Assembly (NCBI GenBank): GCA_003956705.1 | Contig: QZCP01000225.1 | Span: 10,793-74,792 of the forward strand | Origin: Brevipalpus yothersi | Taxonomy: Eukaryota > Arthropoda > Arachnida > Trombidiformes > Tenuipalpidae | Reading direction: 5' to 3' | DNA: 64,000 nt | In this document: positions 48,787 through 61,699 of the stretch, piece after piece | How positions within the stretch are numbered: the stretch's first letter is position 1 | How the letters are laid out: every line of letters begins with the position of its first letter | Made by a program: the position numbers and the translations under genes | The notes under the pieces: generated by a model | Told to the model about the DNA's origin: nothing | What the model saw: the letters and a program-made list of their open reading frames with translations, nothing else | The model's database searches: none

Positions 48787-51700
48787 AAAATTTGCCATCC
48801 AAAAGTGATCCAATACGGCAACAGGACTGAAAAGCTTCACTTTACCGTTGCCAATGATTAGCCAAAGCCAAAGTTGACCCATCCACCTGAGCGTCAAGCG
48901 TCCTGGAGCGAATGTGACATGATGATAGGGATGATTATGTATGTCTTTAGCTGGTAATATTTATGCAAATACTGTGAGCACGACGAATGCATAGAAAAGA
49001 AAGAGAGATAAAGAGAAAAAGATGATAAAAAGAAGAACGAATTCAAGTGTCTCAGGTGCTTGATCGACTGAAAACAAGTGAACATGAAATGGATGATGAT
49101 TCCGGTAGAATAGATAGAGAGAAACGTTTTCCATGAGATGATAGTAGTAGTAGTAGCGTATATGTACACTGAACTATATCCCATCCATCCATCAGTTTGA
49201 TGCTGGTGGAAAGGTGATAGCCTGTCAGACTGTGAAAGATAGATTAAACTATAAACTATGAAGAGAGAGAAAAAAGAGATAGAGAAAAGCCCTCCCTATT
49301 GTAATCACTTTGATCCTTCATTACAAGCTAATCAGAATGCAAATGATGATATAGTGGACTAAGCTAACGGTATAAGGTGAACATTGAACAGGATGGTACT
49401 GGAAGTGAGATATATATCTTAATGGCCGGTTTTCAAGTTCAAATGTTATACATACACACATCTTTTGCCATTAAAATTAAAATAACTTCTTTTTCTTCTT
49501 CTTATACTTCTTTTCCGTCTTGTTCGTTTGCATGATACCAAATTAACTCTTCAATCTAAATAATCTAAATATATATTGGTTTCCGTTTTTCTCTCTCTTT
49601 TTTCTTTACCCTCATCATCATCGTCACCATCACCATCATCATCATCATTATACAGCATGTCCCGATGGACAATCATCAACATTCGAAATAATCACAGGAC
49701 ATGTATTTCAAGCGCCATCAGAAACACAAACCATGGTACCAGGAACACTACAATTGACTGATTGTATAGCTCAATGTAATCGAAGTGATACATGTAAAGC
49801 GGTCAATTTTGAGACTGGATTGTGTATCATATTGAGTGCAAGTGCTTTAACTCAGCCAGCAGCATTGACCACTTCACAGTTTCCTGTGTTCACAATATAT
49901 GCTCAAAAAATATGTATTCCAGGTAAGTGAATTTCTTTTTTTTCGTTACTTCTTATTCTGTTGTTGTATTAGTTGTTGGCCTCCTCTCTCTCTCTCTCCA
50001 TCTCTTTGGAATGTGTATATGCTATTGGTGGCAGAAAATATTTCTCCTTATTCTTTCACCTTCTTCTTACTCCTCCTCATCTTCTTCTCCATCTTCTTCT
50101 TCTTCTTCTTCATCTCTCTCTTTCTCTCATATTCGTTTCACAATCAAACGGCTATTAGAATCTATTCTATCCATTCCGTTCACTTCTTTTTGATTAGTTC
50201 AGCTCAATCAACCCTCTTCATCATCCCTTTATCGTATGTTTTCTCATTTCAATCATTTCACAATTTCGAGCTCAATTGCGAGAACAACTATCATTCCATC
50301 GAAAACATTATCTTGAATCAAATTTTTTCTTCTTCTACTACTCTTGCTACTACTATTAACTTCTTTCATAGTTTGTTAGAACTTTTACGGCTCCTGATTC
50401 TTATATACACACACATACACATTTATATACATATAATAATAGTTTCAATTCATTTTATATATTCAAATATTTGATGTTTCTCAATTGTTGCGCAATTTTC
50501 TCATCATTACCGTTGTCCTTTCTTCTCACCATTCGTACATTATACATGTGTGCATGTTTGATTTGATTATCCAATTGTCTTTGTTCACTCTTGATTCATT
50601 ATCGGTAACACATATACACACATTCATGAATTTCTTGAAGATAATTCAAATTGTTCATTCAACATTCATGATGATATAGAGAGAGAAAATGTTTTCATTC
50701 TTCTGAAAGCTTAGGAAATGATTCCCAGTGTATTTATTGATGTCAATTGTCAACGAGTGTCCACCAAGTGATAATCCTATGGAAAAAATTCCACATCACT
50801 GCATGCTTGATGGCTGCCAACTGATTTGATTTGATTTGCATTTATTCATTAGCCTTCTTTTCGGGAACTTTGTCCAATTGAACGCAAACCTTGGATAGAA
50901 CACTTTGAACTCTCTTTACTTTGGAATTCTTGGTTTTCACAAGAATACCAACCAATCGAGTGACCAATAAACTTCGATCATCATCTCGCTTTCTGTCTCG
51001 AAGAATGTTAGCCACATCATCCATACCACGTACAGCCATTGAGATGGCATTGATAGGTCGATACTTTCCACCAGTCAATTGATTCAATAGAGTGATACCA
51101 TCTTCAGCGAGATCCAATTTTTCGGCAAATTGATCCACAGCATCTTTGAACACTTGATTAGAATTGAGTAGCTCTTGAAGGGATGGCTTCAACACTTGTA
51201 CCAAACCTTTCAGACCATCTTTTTGATACTGAACAATAGCGGCACCCATAAGTTCGATGATAGAATCTCTTCTAGTTACCAAAAGTTCCCACATCAGTGA
51301 CATGGCACCGGTAAAGGTATTAACAGTACCTCCGACCACTTTGTAGGCAGTTCCAGCAACAGCACCGGCAACTGCTCCAGCACCTCCAACAATACTGCCC
51401 ACCAATCCTGAATAGAAAGTTGATTAGATAAATTGTATAGATGTGTGTGTATATCTGCATATCACAATTAAAAAAATCATCATCATCTCATTTCAAGCCC
51501 ATTTGCATAAGGGTGAACAATTTGCATAAGGGTGAACATTTACACACACACTTACCTCGAGTCTGAATTCCATTGCCACTCTTCAGCATGTTCTCGATTT
51601 CAGCCATGGTATACTCAATGATTTGGAATGATCTCGCGATCTGTTTAGGATCAATGTAGCTGATCTGATCTTTTTGAAGGGCCATTGTGAGAGTTAATTG

Positions 51701-53452
51701 GTTGACCTGGAGAGCTTTGTGAGCTCGGGATGCTAATTTTTTAGCAGCATCCGATCCTCCTCTTACGCGAATCAGTAAATCAGTGAGTTTCATGGAAATT
51801 TCTGTGGATCGCCCGGCCAACTCTTGGACTTCAGCACGATCGGCAGGAGTTCGTTTTCCGATGATCTGTTCCAATACTGTAAATATTTGGGAAAAAATTT
51901 CATTTTCAAAATCAAGTAAACTATTAATGATCCAGCTTGTTGCTATGTGCTAAGTTTTGCTGACGAAACACTCTACGATTAGACGAGCGTCGATAATAGT
52001 GATAGTGATCAAATATTAACGGTTATGCATTTTTGCAACTATGTTCCACGAGTATAGTTATTTTATTATTGTTTTATGACTGTAATTGTTATGACCATTT
52101 CCGAAGCCCCCGGTCAAGGAGAATGGACATTATTCATCATCATGAACTCTGTATACACTAATAGCTGGGGCTAGCTAATTTGCAAAAGCTATCATGTTCA
52201 TGTAGAAACACTTGCAGCGGAAATAAGTACCACTCACCATCTTCATCGGAAGAAGCATTACATGAGGCCAGAAAGGCCAAACAGAGAACTAGAAATAATT
52301 TGAACATTTTTTTGGATGATGGAATATAAATCACTCACTTACAGAGTACCATAAAATGAGTACAAGCTTCAGCTCTTGCCAACTACCTGGCTAGTTTGCC
52401 CAGACAGTATCATTTTTTTCACCCCTTCCAATCAGAAAGAGAGAGATGAAAGATTAACAAATGACGTGGACATTAGCATGTCCGCGTGATATACTGCTGG
52501 ACACTTTCTTTACGATTATGAGAGAAATCATCTCTTCTTTTAACCATCTCAGTATGGTAGAAGAGAAGTATCTTCCAAGTGATCAAATCAATATACCAAT
52601 TTTGTAATTTAATGCGACAAAAAATTTGGGGAACCAAATTTTAGGCTTGATTTTCGTGAGAAAATTGGCTTGACCGATCTGGCATTCCGGTCTGATATGT
52701 GATGCGCTCGATTGGACAGTGGTTCATGATACTGTCTCTTCAAATTAAGTGAAAGAGAGAAAGAGAAAGACAGTCTTAGCTATTTGATAGATAGTCCTTA
52801 CAGTTTACCAGTTGAAGCAGATCACTTTTTTTCTCACTCTCTTCTTACCAACCATAACTAACAGACTGATTAGACTAGTTAGTTAGCTTTCATGGGCCAC
52901 TTTCGCTGTGTGTATAAAGTTGATGCGATGCATTCTTTTTTCTTTCTTATTTCGTTTGTTTAGTCGCTCCGTAAGAAAAAATTATTTGCTTGGGAGAAAA
53001 ATTTTTCTTAACTTTTTGACTAATGTCAAGTTGCCTTGATAAACAGCTGAGGTGTTGGGTATTGATGGAGGAAATAAGCTTATTGCTTCGCATATCATCG
53101 ACTGCGAATAGCGTGTCTGGAAAAGAAGATTCCTTCTTGATATTCATGGATGAGTTGGGAGAGAGAGAGAGAAATACAAACGAATTTTCACTGAAATGAA
53201 AATTTTTTGGCCAAAAAAGAAGCTTATCTGAAATTCTAATCAGAATAGGAAGAACAGATTACAGATTGAGAATGCATTCATTTGCTTAAGGATGAATATC
53301 TTTTTCCCTAATCATCATATAATCAGTTCCATTTTTATGATCTCTTCACACACACACATACACAGTGTGTGAGGCCACCTTTGCCTCCAATCTATTGGAC
53401 TCACGATGGAAAGAATCAGTAGATGATTCAGACTGTCACTAATTGAGAATTT

Positions 53453-53504
<52 letters not shown>

Positions 53505-56019
53505 TCCAAGTTATCGTTTAGCTGATGCTTCCTTCCGACCTCAGAATTCACTGCTTCAGATCTTGTTTAGATCAGAATCGGCACATCTTCACATACACAC
53601 ACGCACACATACTCATACAGCTTCCGATGTATTCCACTCTTACTTATATCATTTTCGAGTCATTCATGAGCACCTATCCTGAGGCCATCAAAAAGGGAAA
53701 CAGAATGGAGAATAAGTCAGTCATGGTTGGCTTTCTAGAAGAGAGAAAATTTATCTCTTTCTCTCTCTATCTCTATATCCGAAAGAACTTTTTTATCTTA
53801 ATCTTGAGCGCCAATATTACCTGCTTCATTTTGGTCTATCAGCTTGTCAGCTATAATATACGACATGTTCGTGCAGGGTCAATCATGATTACTTTGGGTA
53901 GTAATAGTTTAGTAGTAGTAGTTTATGGCCATCCGTTAGTATTGATCGCCTCTCTGTTAGGCAGGTAAAAACTTGACTGGTGAGAAAAAAACCTTTTTCA
54001 TCTCACCTTTCTAATTGAAATGCTAGTATCATGCAGATAAAATGATCTTATATCACAATTTTAAAAGAAACCCTTTTCCTCCCCAATCTACTTGAATCCA
54101 TTAGATTATCCACTCTTACTCTCTCTTCAGATAGTGTATGTGTTCATCATCATTATTCACATCAAAAATTTTCTCTCTCTTCCTTTTTCTTCCAAGAATT
54201 TTGATAAATTTTTTGCTTCCCTTAAATTAGCAATAATTTACCTGCCTCTTCCTTTCTTTTGCTCAATCAATCTAATAAAACAACCCATTTTCTGTCCATT
54301 TTTTTCTCCCCATTAGATGTCAAGCAAAAAATTTGCAATCGGCCATGGACCTTTGAACGTGTGTTGGGCTATGAATTACGGAAATTTGAAAAAAGACGAG
54401 ATAAAGTGGCCACTTTATATGATTGTATGGCATCATGTATCAAGGAAACAGAATTCACATGCAGATCAGCAAATTTTGATAATGCCACAGGAGAATGTTC
54501 ACTCTCAGATATGGATCGACATACAATAGCAACCAGTTCAAGTCCTTCAAGTGCTAATTCTGTACAACCACCAAATAAATCATTTGCTCCTGGAGCAACA
54601 TCAACTGTTGATTACATTGAAAATAATTGTATACAAGGTAGGCTTTGAAATGATTGACGAAATTTTTCTGAATCGTTGATTCATATTGATTATTCTTCTC
54701 CTTCCAGATCCGAAAAAAATGTGTGATTTCAAGAATGTTCCCAATAAAATTCTGAAAACAGTAGACACTGTCCACTTAGATGTGAAAAGTGTGGAAGATT
54801 GTAAAGCCAAATGCTTGGAATCACCTTACCGATGTTTTTCATTTGATTTTGGTGATCCAACTAATCGAGTCTGTCGGACAAGCCACTTGGACCGAGCATC
54901 CCTTTCGCACATTGATGACCCTTATCTGATTGTGGAAGGTTCAGCAACCTATGAATTAGCATCATGCTACGATGGTAAGTGCGGGCATTTTTCACTTCTC
55001 TCTCTTTCTTCCGCTAATCTGTATGTCTATATGAGGATGTATGTATTTATGTGATCGTTCGTTGGCCTCTCTCTCTCAATCTATCTATACATATTCCTTT
55101 TCCAGTTGAAGCATAGATATTGGTTGTGGGAATGGAAGGAGGAATATTTGATCAACAATATTTATTTTTATCATCAATGGTATCCCTTTGACCACACATT
55201 TTTTACTTAGCATAAAGAAAAATTTGCGGGAAAAAGAATTTTTGAGGAAGCTTTGCGAGAAAAAGGTGGAGAGTAAAATCAGAGGATTGAAAATTGAACA
55301 TCTAGATTGTGATGTCACAAATCAGTGATCAAATGATGATCAAAGTCTCAAAAAAATGAATCAATGAAACTTTTTGATAACTTGGAGAGATATTTTTCCC
55401 ATTTTTTTCTCCTTCTCCACCTGAAAAAGCTTCCCGAGAAAGCAAAAAAGAGAGGAAAAGAGAGAGAAACTTTCCCTGATTTTTGATTCAAAACCAGTGA
55501 TTCAATTGATTTTGATTCATCTGAATGGCATTACGATTTACTCCCGGTGACAATTGATATAATTCAGTTACGATTCATAGTGCAACCTAATAGTACTGTC
55601 AACATTCAATGATTCAGAACTGATTTGTTTTTCTTAACCAATCCTTCCATATTTTTTACCTTAACCATGCTTGTCAAGGAATACTCATATATTTTCCAGC
55701 CAACTAACACCGATGGTTATGATCATTTCGTGATGGTAATCACCTCATCATCTTCACTCTCTTCCCTCTCTCCCCACCTCCATGAGCATCTCCAGTCTCA
55801 ATTGGCTAGATATAACTTATAACCTACCTTATTAGCTCTCTATCCTTTCCATGAATCTTTATCATTCTCTTCTCTTCTCTCTCCTCTTCTTCTTCATCTT
55901 CTTCCTCCTCAAAAAGCTGATGATGTGCATGTATGAGTGTGTGTGTGTGTTCATGAGGATCGCGGCAAGTATTGGTCAAGAAATTCCAAGAAAAATTCTC
56001 TCTCATCTTCATACCAAGA

Positions 56020-56062
<43 letters not shown>

Positions 56063-57975
56063 GGGTCAACATGAAACTCTGTTTAAGCCATCAATTCTTG
56101 AATGCACTTCATGAAGAATCGGGCGAGCAAACGATTGATTGGAAGATTGTTTTTTCTAGAGGAAGCAGAAAAACATTAGCACAATCGAACGGGTTACACC
56201 AAATGGCCTGAATGGGTGAGATAGATAGATAGATAGATAGATGAAGGGTAATGTGGAAGTATAGAGAGTGACTTGATCTGATCAGGAAGATGGTCGTAAT
56301 TTGAACATCATTTTGACTCATATATTTCAGATAAATATCATGCCTGTGAGCGATGAGAGTGGGAATTTTTTTTCATGGCTACATGCGATTCTTCTCTTTT
56401 TTTTATCACTCATATCATAATCACTTTATTTTTCTTTCTTCCTCTTCTCCTCTCTCTCTCTCTTTTTCTCTCTCTAGTCAATATCGTTTGTCGGGCCAAG
56501 GAGATGATGGTTTCCGTTTTAACCAATAAGCTGTTCAGTGGTAAAATATATGCCAAAGCAAAGCCAAACTCTTGCGTTAATGATGTGACCGGCAAGCTTG
56601 AGTTCGATATTGTGATGCCTTTCCATGATCTAATGTGCGATGTTAAGCAGAGAGATCAGGGAAAATTCAGTAATGATATCATTATACAGCATCATGACAT
56701 GGTTGTTACCACCAAAGATTTAGGTTTATCTATTAACTGTAATTACGATCTCTCCAACAAGAGTGTAACCAATCATAGTCCCATATCAGTTGATGGGTAA
56801 GTGTACATTTGAACTTGATAGACTATATGAACGGGGAAAAAAATATCAAGAAAGTCAATTTCGATAAAACTTCATCGTCGAGACAGTGAACTGATGTGCT
56901 CCAGTTGAATAATCATCATTGATCTTGGGTTTTTTTTCTCTCATTCCAGAGCTCTACTTGATCAAAGACATGAGTCTGATATTCATTCTCAAGTTGTGGC
57001 TTCTCCGAACGTAACCATGAGAATAACCGATATGAATGGTGAAGACATAAGCACAGCTCAAGTCGGAGATCCTCTTATATTACGTTTTCAGATCACCGAT
57101 GACACCAGTAAGCATAGCACACAACATTATCATTTGGAGCATGAATTTTTGGCAATGATATTTACCGATGATAACTGAGTAAAAATGTCTGTATATCTTT
57201 AATTTTAGGTCCATATCAAATATTTGTTCGAGAACTTGTTGCGGTTGACGGTGTGGACTCATCTGATATAATGTTAATTGATAATATGGGATGTCCTACT
57301 GATGGTACAATTATTAAGGCGGTCGAAAAAATTGAAGGCGAAGGAAAATATCATCTACAGGTGCCATTTGAGGCATTCAAATTTCCAACATCTGACATGG
57401 TCCAATTTCGAGCTCTAGTTACACCATGCTTGACCAGATGTGATCCTGTCCACTGTTCAGCGCAAGGCTCTGATGGAAAGATCCAAGAGAAACAATCGTA
57501 CGGACGAAGACGACGTCGTGATACGGCCAACGATGACAATGAATTGGTGATGACCCAAGCTATACGAATTACTGATTCATTTGGTTTTAAGGAAAAATTA
57601 CGAGACGGAGCGATTGATGATCTGTTGGGAGGTGATAATGATCTATTGCTCAAGAGTCATCAGGATCTGGGAGATAATGAACTTCTCTATTCATCTGCTG
57701 GCTCATCACATTTGCCCAAAAAATATGACGAATGCATGAACATGACCAGTGCCACCATAGCATGTATATTATTTTTATTGATACAATTTATGCTCATCAT
57801 AACGTGGACATTCTGTTGGTTTCGGAAACCAAAAATAGCTGAAGATGATCAAGCATCATTCATTCGATGGCCATTCAATGGTTTATCAAGTAAAAGCGAT
57901 GCATCGTCCATATCATCAACACTTCGATTTAATCCAACCTACATTCCAAGACAAAGATTAGTATTTTCGCCATAA
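47542..57975 (+). CDS. PAN-domain plus ZP-domain membrane protein (neyo/nyobe/NompA-like)
   Basis: Apical extracellular-matrix protein of 731 residues from seven exons: 47542-47638, 49656-49922, 54317-54637, 54708-54974, 56478-56796, 56950-57107 and 57209-57975. Exon 1 encodes a signal peptide (about 1-32). Exons 2, 3 and 4 each encode one PAN/apple domain (about 33-121, 122-228 and 229-317), and each is bounded by phase 1 introns. The ZP domain follows (about 318-560), starting VNIVCRAKEMMVSV and including MGCP and CDPVHCSAQ. A pentabasic furin-type site RRRRRD at 576-581 fits release of the ectodomain. A transmembrane helix lies at about 657-679, with a short cytosolic tail. Drosophila and nematode relatives (neyo, nyobe, morpheyus, NompA, NOAH) shape cuticle or anchor sensory dendrites; I infer a similar role. 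Intron 2 hosts a complete gene on the opposite strand. Confidence 0.93.
48027..48057 (+). repeat. Hairpin followed by a T-run inside intron 1 of the PAN+ZP gene
   Basis: AATGCTAATCAC (48028-48039) pairs with GTGGTTAGCATT (48045-48056) with one wobble pair. One further A-T pair extends the stem to 13, around a 5-base loop. T residues run on to 48060. Confidence 0.7.
48729..48782. repeat. (AG)n microsatellite
   Basis: An AG run of about 54 bases in intron 1 of the PAN+ZP gene. Confidence 0.95.
50733..50738 (-). promoter_or_regulatory. Candidate poly(A) signal of the nested gene
   Basis: TTTATT on the plus strand is AATAAA on the minus strand, about 105 bases past the stop codon of the nested gene. 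Another AATAAA overlaps the stop codon itself. Confidence 0.5.
50842..52307 (-). CDS. Nested gene: secreted helical protein with central glycine zipper, unknown family
   Basis: I do not recognise this protein. It lies wholly within intron 2 of the PAN+ZP gene, on the opposite strand. Exons 52307-52238, 51876-51556 and 51407-50842 all join in phase 1, giving 318 residues. Exon 1 encodes a signal peptide (MFKLFLVLCLAFLASCNASS). Exon 2 encodes an amphipathic helical region (about 24-130) rich in Ala, Leu, Lys and Glu. Exon 3 opens with a hydrophobic Gly/Ala/Val stretch (about 131-160: GLVGSIVGGAGAVAGAVAG) with GxxxG-type spacing. A second long helical region follows, with a basic C-terminus ending KKANE. 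The overall plan (amphipathic helices either side of a glycine-rich membrane-competent segment) recalls apolipoprotein-L-like or other alpha-helical membrane-inserting proteins, but this is analogy only. Only two or three cysteines remain in the mature chain. Consensus splice sites and open exons make the gene model solid; its function is open. Confidence 0.85.
51501..51538. repeat. Perfect 19-bp tandem duplication
   Basis: The unit ATTTGCATAAGGGTGAACA occurs twice back to back (51501-51519 and 51520-51538) within the second intron of the nested gene. It looks like a recent slippage or duplication event. Confidence 0.95.
53455..53502. repeat. (CT)n microsatellite
   Basis: A CT run of about 48 bases in intron 2 of the PAN+ZP gene. 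Confidence 0.95.
56023..56060. repeat. (CT)n microsatellite
   Basis: A CT run of about 38 bases in intron 4 of the PAN+ZP gene. Confidence 0.95.
56220..56242. repeat. (ATAG)n tetranucleotide repeat
   Basis: Five to six ATAG units in intron 4 of the PAN+ZP gene. Confidence 0.9.
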
Positions 57976-60900
57976 CTTTTTTCTGGCTCAAATTGTCACA
58001 TCGATTATCATTAGTAGTAATGATTCCATCTGATGGATTGTCTTCCACAGATGAGATATATTTGATTTCCATCTCATTTGACCGCCAAACAATAAGCCAA
58101 TCGTTGGAATTTGAATATTTTATATTGCTACATAAAGTTTGCTATTGAAGTTTATTTGGTGTCTAAACTATCAGTAAGCGGCATCCAAGTTGATATACGA
58201 ACAATTTCTCAACTCATCCATAAAAGACTCGAACTCTGATTTGAAATCAAAAATCCGGAACTTAATTCAATTTGGAAAGATTCACAATCTATGAGATCAA
58301 CATTTTGATCTGTTCAGAAAATTGATAAGCGATGTGCACAATCTATGGTTAAAATTAGACAAATCTTATTTTTTTGTCTTGTCAGCGGCATCAAATCATC
58401 ATATCAAAAGCCATGAGTATTATCTCTAGAAGATATTTCAAGTGATTGGTTCAGAAGTGGTTTCCATGACTGAATCGTAGTTGAACCACCGATCATATTT
58501 ATAAAGCATTTATTTAAATTACATCTTCAATTCATTTTATTACCATTTGTTCTGAATCCTTTCTCCCAAAATCATCATTTCCTCTCATTAAAATAAAAAG
58601 ATACTCATCAATGACTGGATGATTTTTTCGAACTTTGGAACGAGATAAGTTCTGAAGGTTTGAGAAGTGAAAAGAAGGTGACAGAAATTCAGATGCAATC
58701 CTAATGATTTGTTAAGGATTTCCGTAAAAGTTTCATGAGCTAAATTAATTAATGGATCTGAATGAAGATTGATTCCGCTTAAATTGTGCCTTTTTGGAAT
58801 CAAATCCAGCATTCAATGAATTGTTTCAATCTCAATATTTATATTTACATGCGTTATCTAATTTTGTTTTCCATTAGACCTAATGCTCGACTTCGACTCA
58901 TCTGAGTATTGAATTATGATAACAATCAGTGTTGATTGATTGGTTGACATCACTAAAGCTTGTAATCATAATTTTTAGGAAAAATCATTGCGTTGAGAGG
59001 AATCGACAAAGTTGGACAAAGACTTCGAGCTGGACTCTGGCAAAGATTTTTCATCCATGTTACGCAATGAATATGTGTGTCAGAGGTAGCTATCTGAGAA
59101 AACTAGTTGAAGATTAGATGAAATCTAGCTGAAGCTGATTGGGTTTATGAGGAATAAATTGAATAAATTATGAAGAATAGTCAAGTTAAGGGCCTATCAT
59201 AGATGAGCACTGGTATATGGGGACAAATTTAGCAGAAAATAGTTCGGACCATAGACTGAATCGAGATTAGTCTGAAAAAATTTTAATTTATGGTCCAAGG
59301 GAACAATCACCTTCACCGTGTAATTTTGTTCATTTTCAGACTCTTTTATTGAATGAGCCTCTGATTGAAAAATTATTCCCTAGGAAAACTGAGAAAATTC
59401 ACCAGAAGGAAGGAAAATAATATTTGATAAGCTGTTCTCAAATAAATTTGTATATTTTTGATAATTGTGTAAATCAGATTAACCCTAGAGAACCATCAGT
59501 CAGAACAATTATACAAGACTGAGATCCAAGTTCCATTCTCGTTGCCATTTTTCAGACATTTTTCGCTTTTGGGGTCTTATTTGTGGATAAAATCGGTGGT
59601 CATTTGTCTGATTATTTAACGATAACAGAGCTTTCCTCTAACACATACTATCTGGATTATCTTCCCGTAAAATCACAATGTGTATGAGAATAGAAATTTT
59701 TATGTATCAAAATTTCTTTCTTCCATGTAACCAATGGTATTCAGAGTTCATCTCATTTAGTCTTGAAGCTCTTATTTTTTGTTGAAATTTTCTCATCATT
59801 TAATCTTATTATTCTCTAGATAGTTGTGATACATTACAATGATTATTTTGAATTATTCAGAATTTATTTGACTTGTCTGTATGCTTATATGATCTGAATC
59901 ATTTTTCATTGAGTAGTGTATGAGATTGGAACCTCTTTTTCGAACATATCATACATTCCCATACTTTCCCCGAATCAATTCCAGATACGGTGAAACTAAC
60001 ACTTTTTTAGGCAACCCTAATCAGCTGGCGTCACAAATGTATCTCATTGTAACTCATCATGTGTTGTTTTGGGATTCAAATATTTTTCACCGGATGTGGG
60101 GCAAAATTTACCTAAAATAGATAATAAAATTCCGATACGAATGAATGTCTCTATTGATTTTCGAGTCATTTAAAAAAATTCGAATTATCCAATTTTAAAA
60201 AAGTAATAATATTAGCCCATGATCACACCTCATTCGAAAATGGATCGAAATTTTTCATTAGAATTCACCTAAAACCGAAGATAGTTCTCACCGATCGTGC
60301 TCGAGGGTATATTAATAGATATGAATCATCAAACTATCAAATTTCATCATGAAGGTTTCCACTTGATCATCCCTTCCACTTTCTATCGTCTATGTTATCC
60401 ATGAATGGTTAGGTTTGAGCAAACAAAACACTCTCTCTCTGCAACTTTAATACTTTTTCTTCTTTCCATCAGCTGTATATGATTTCAGTGACAATGAAGC
60501 TCTTTCTTCCAAGCTATGAAAATGTGAACAGTTGATCATATTGATTGGAAGAGAGGGAGAGAAAGAGAATTGAGAGTGTAAGAGTTGAATTTTTAATTTG
60601 TATTCATAATTTCTATCTAATCAAGAAATTTTTTTTTCCTGAAATGATCCATTATTTTCATCTTTTTATGACTTTACCCTTGATTGGATTTCTTTCGCCA
60701 AGTTGAAAGTGATATTGTTTGTGTGTGTCTTCAAAGTTCTGATGCCAATCATCATCGTTTGTTTATTCATTTGATCTTATCTTGTGGAAAAATTATTTTT
60801 TTCTTCTTTCTTAATCAATTATCCATCATCTGTAAGTTTACTCTATTTTTTGATTCTCCTCCAAACTTATCATCGAATGTTCAGTAGTTTCAGTATTTGG

Positions 60901-61285
60901 AAAAATTTATCGACAAAGCTGAGCAAAAATTATTCCTTATCATAGTAGAAGTGTACTGTTGATATGCATGTATCTTGGCGCCTTAACCTTCCAAACGCTG
61001 TTCACATGTATTCAGACACACTAACGGATGAGCGAATTGAGTCACTCTAATTGAATATGCTCTTGAAAACAATTAAGCGAATAGAGAGCCCAAATGGTAG
61101 TGAAATAAAGGAGATGTGATGATATAATCAGCATAATTCTCACAATTTATCTACATCTATATTCAATTCGCTAGAAAAAAAAGAAGCCTTCCACTTTCTC
61201 CTCCCATCTTCATCTGATCTTCTCATCCCTAGACACACATGGAAAGTCATGCGGGTGACGAAAATTCGACATTCGAACACAGTCA

Positions 61286-61340
<55 letters not shown>

Positions 61341-61699
61341 ATCCACATCTCTCGATAGAGACTCAATTCGACTAGCTCCACCACCTCTATCAAGCCACGT
61401 GAACTATTCTCTCTCTCTCTCTTCATTTCATCCGTCTCACTACGAAACAGCATCTCTCATCATCCCGATAATCCAAACGTTTTCAGCTCTCTCCATCATC
61501 CCAGCTCCCTCATCTCTCTTCTCTTCCGAGAGACTGACTCTTTTATGTCTCTCTCTCTCTCATCTTACAGTAGTATTTCTGATCATCCAGTCCAGTTTCA
61601 TCTTGGCGCCATCAACTGTGCTCAGTGATCATCTGTCTTCGTTCGAGTCGGTAGTTCTAATATTCAGTGATTCGTGTCTCTCTCTCCTACAGTTCCATC
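57976..61699. other. Intergenic region between the PAN+ZP and aquaporin genes
   Basis: This 3.7 kb AT-rich spacer has stop codons in all frames at short intervals and no recognisable coding exon or RNA gene. A (CT)n tract lies at 61291-61338. The stretch just before 61700 is CT-rich and is probably the aquaporin 5' UTR and promoter. Confidence 0.55.
61291..61338. repeat. (CT)n microsatellite
   Basis: A CT run of about 48 bases, roughly 360 bases upstream of the aquaporin start codon. Confidence 0.95.

Noticed and set aside
53525..53968. 147-residue open frame with a hydrophobic end
   Set aside because: It sits in intron 2 of the PAN+ZP gene, is biased by CT/CA repeats, and has no recognisable domain or partner exon.
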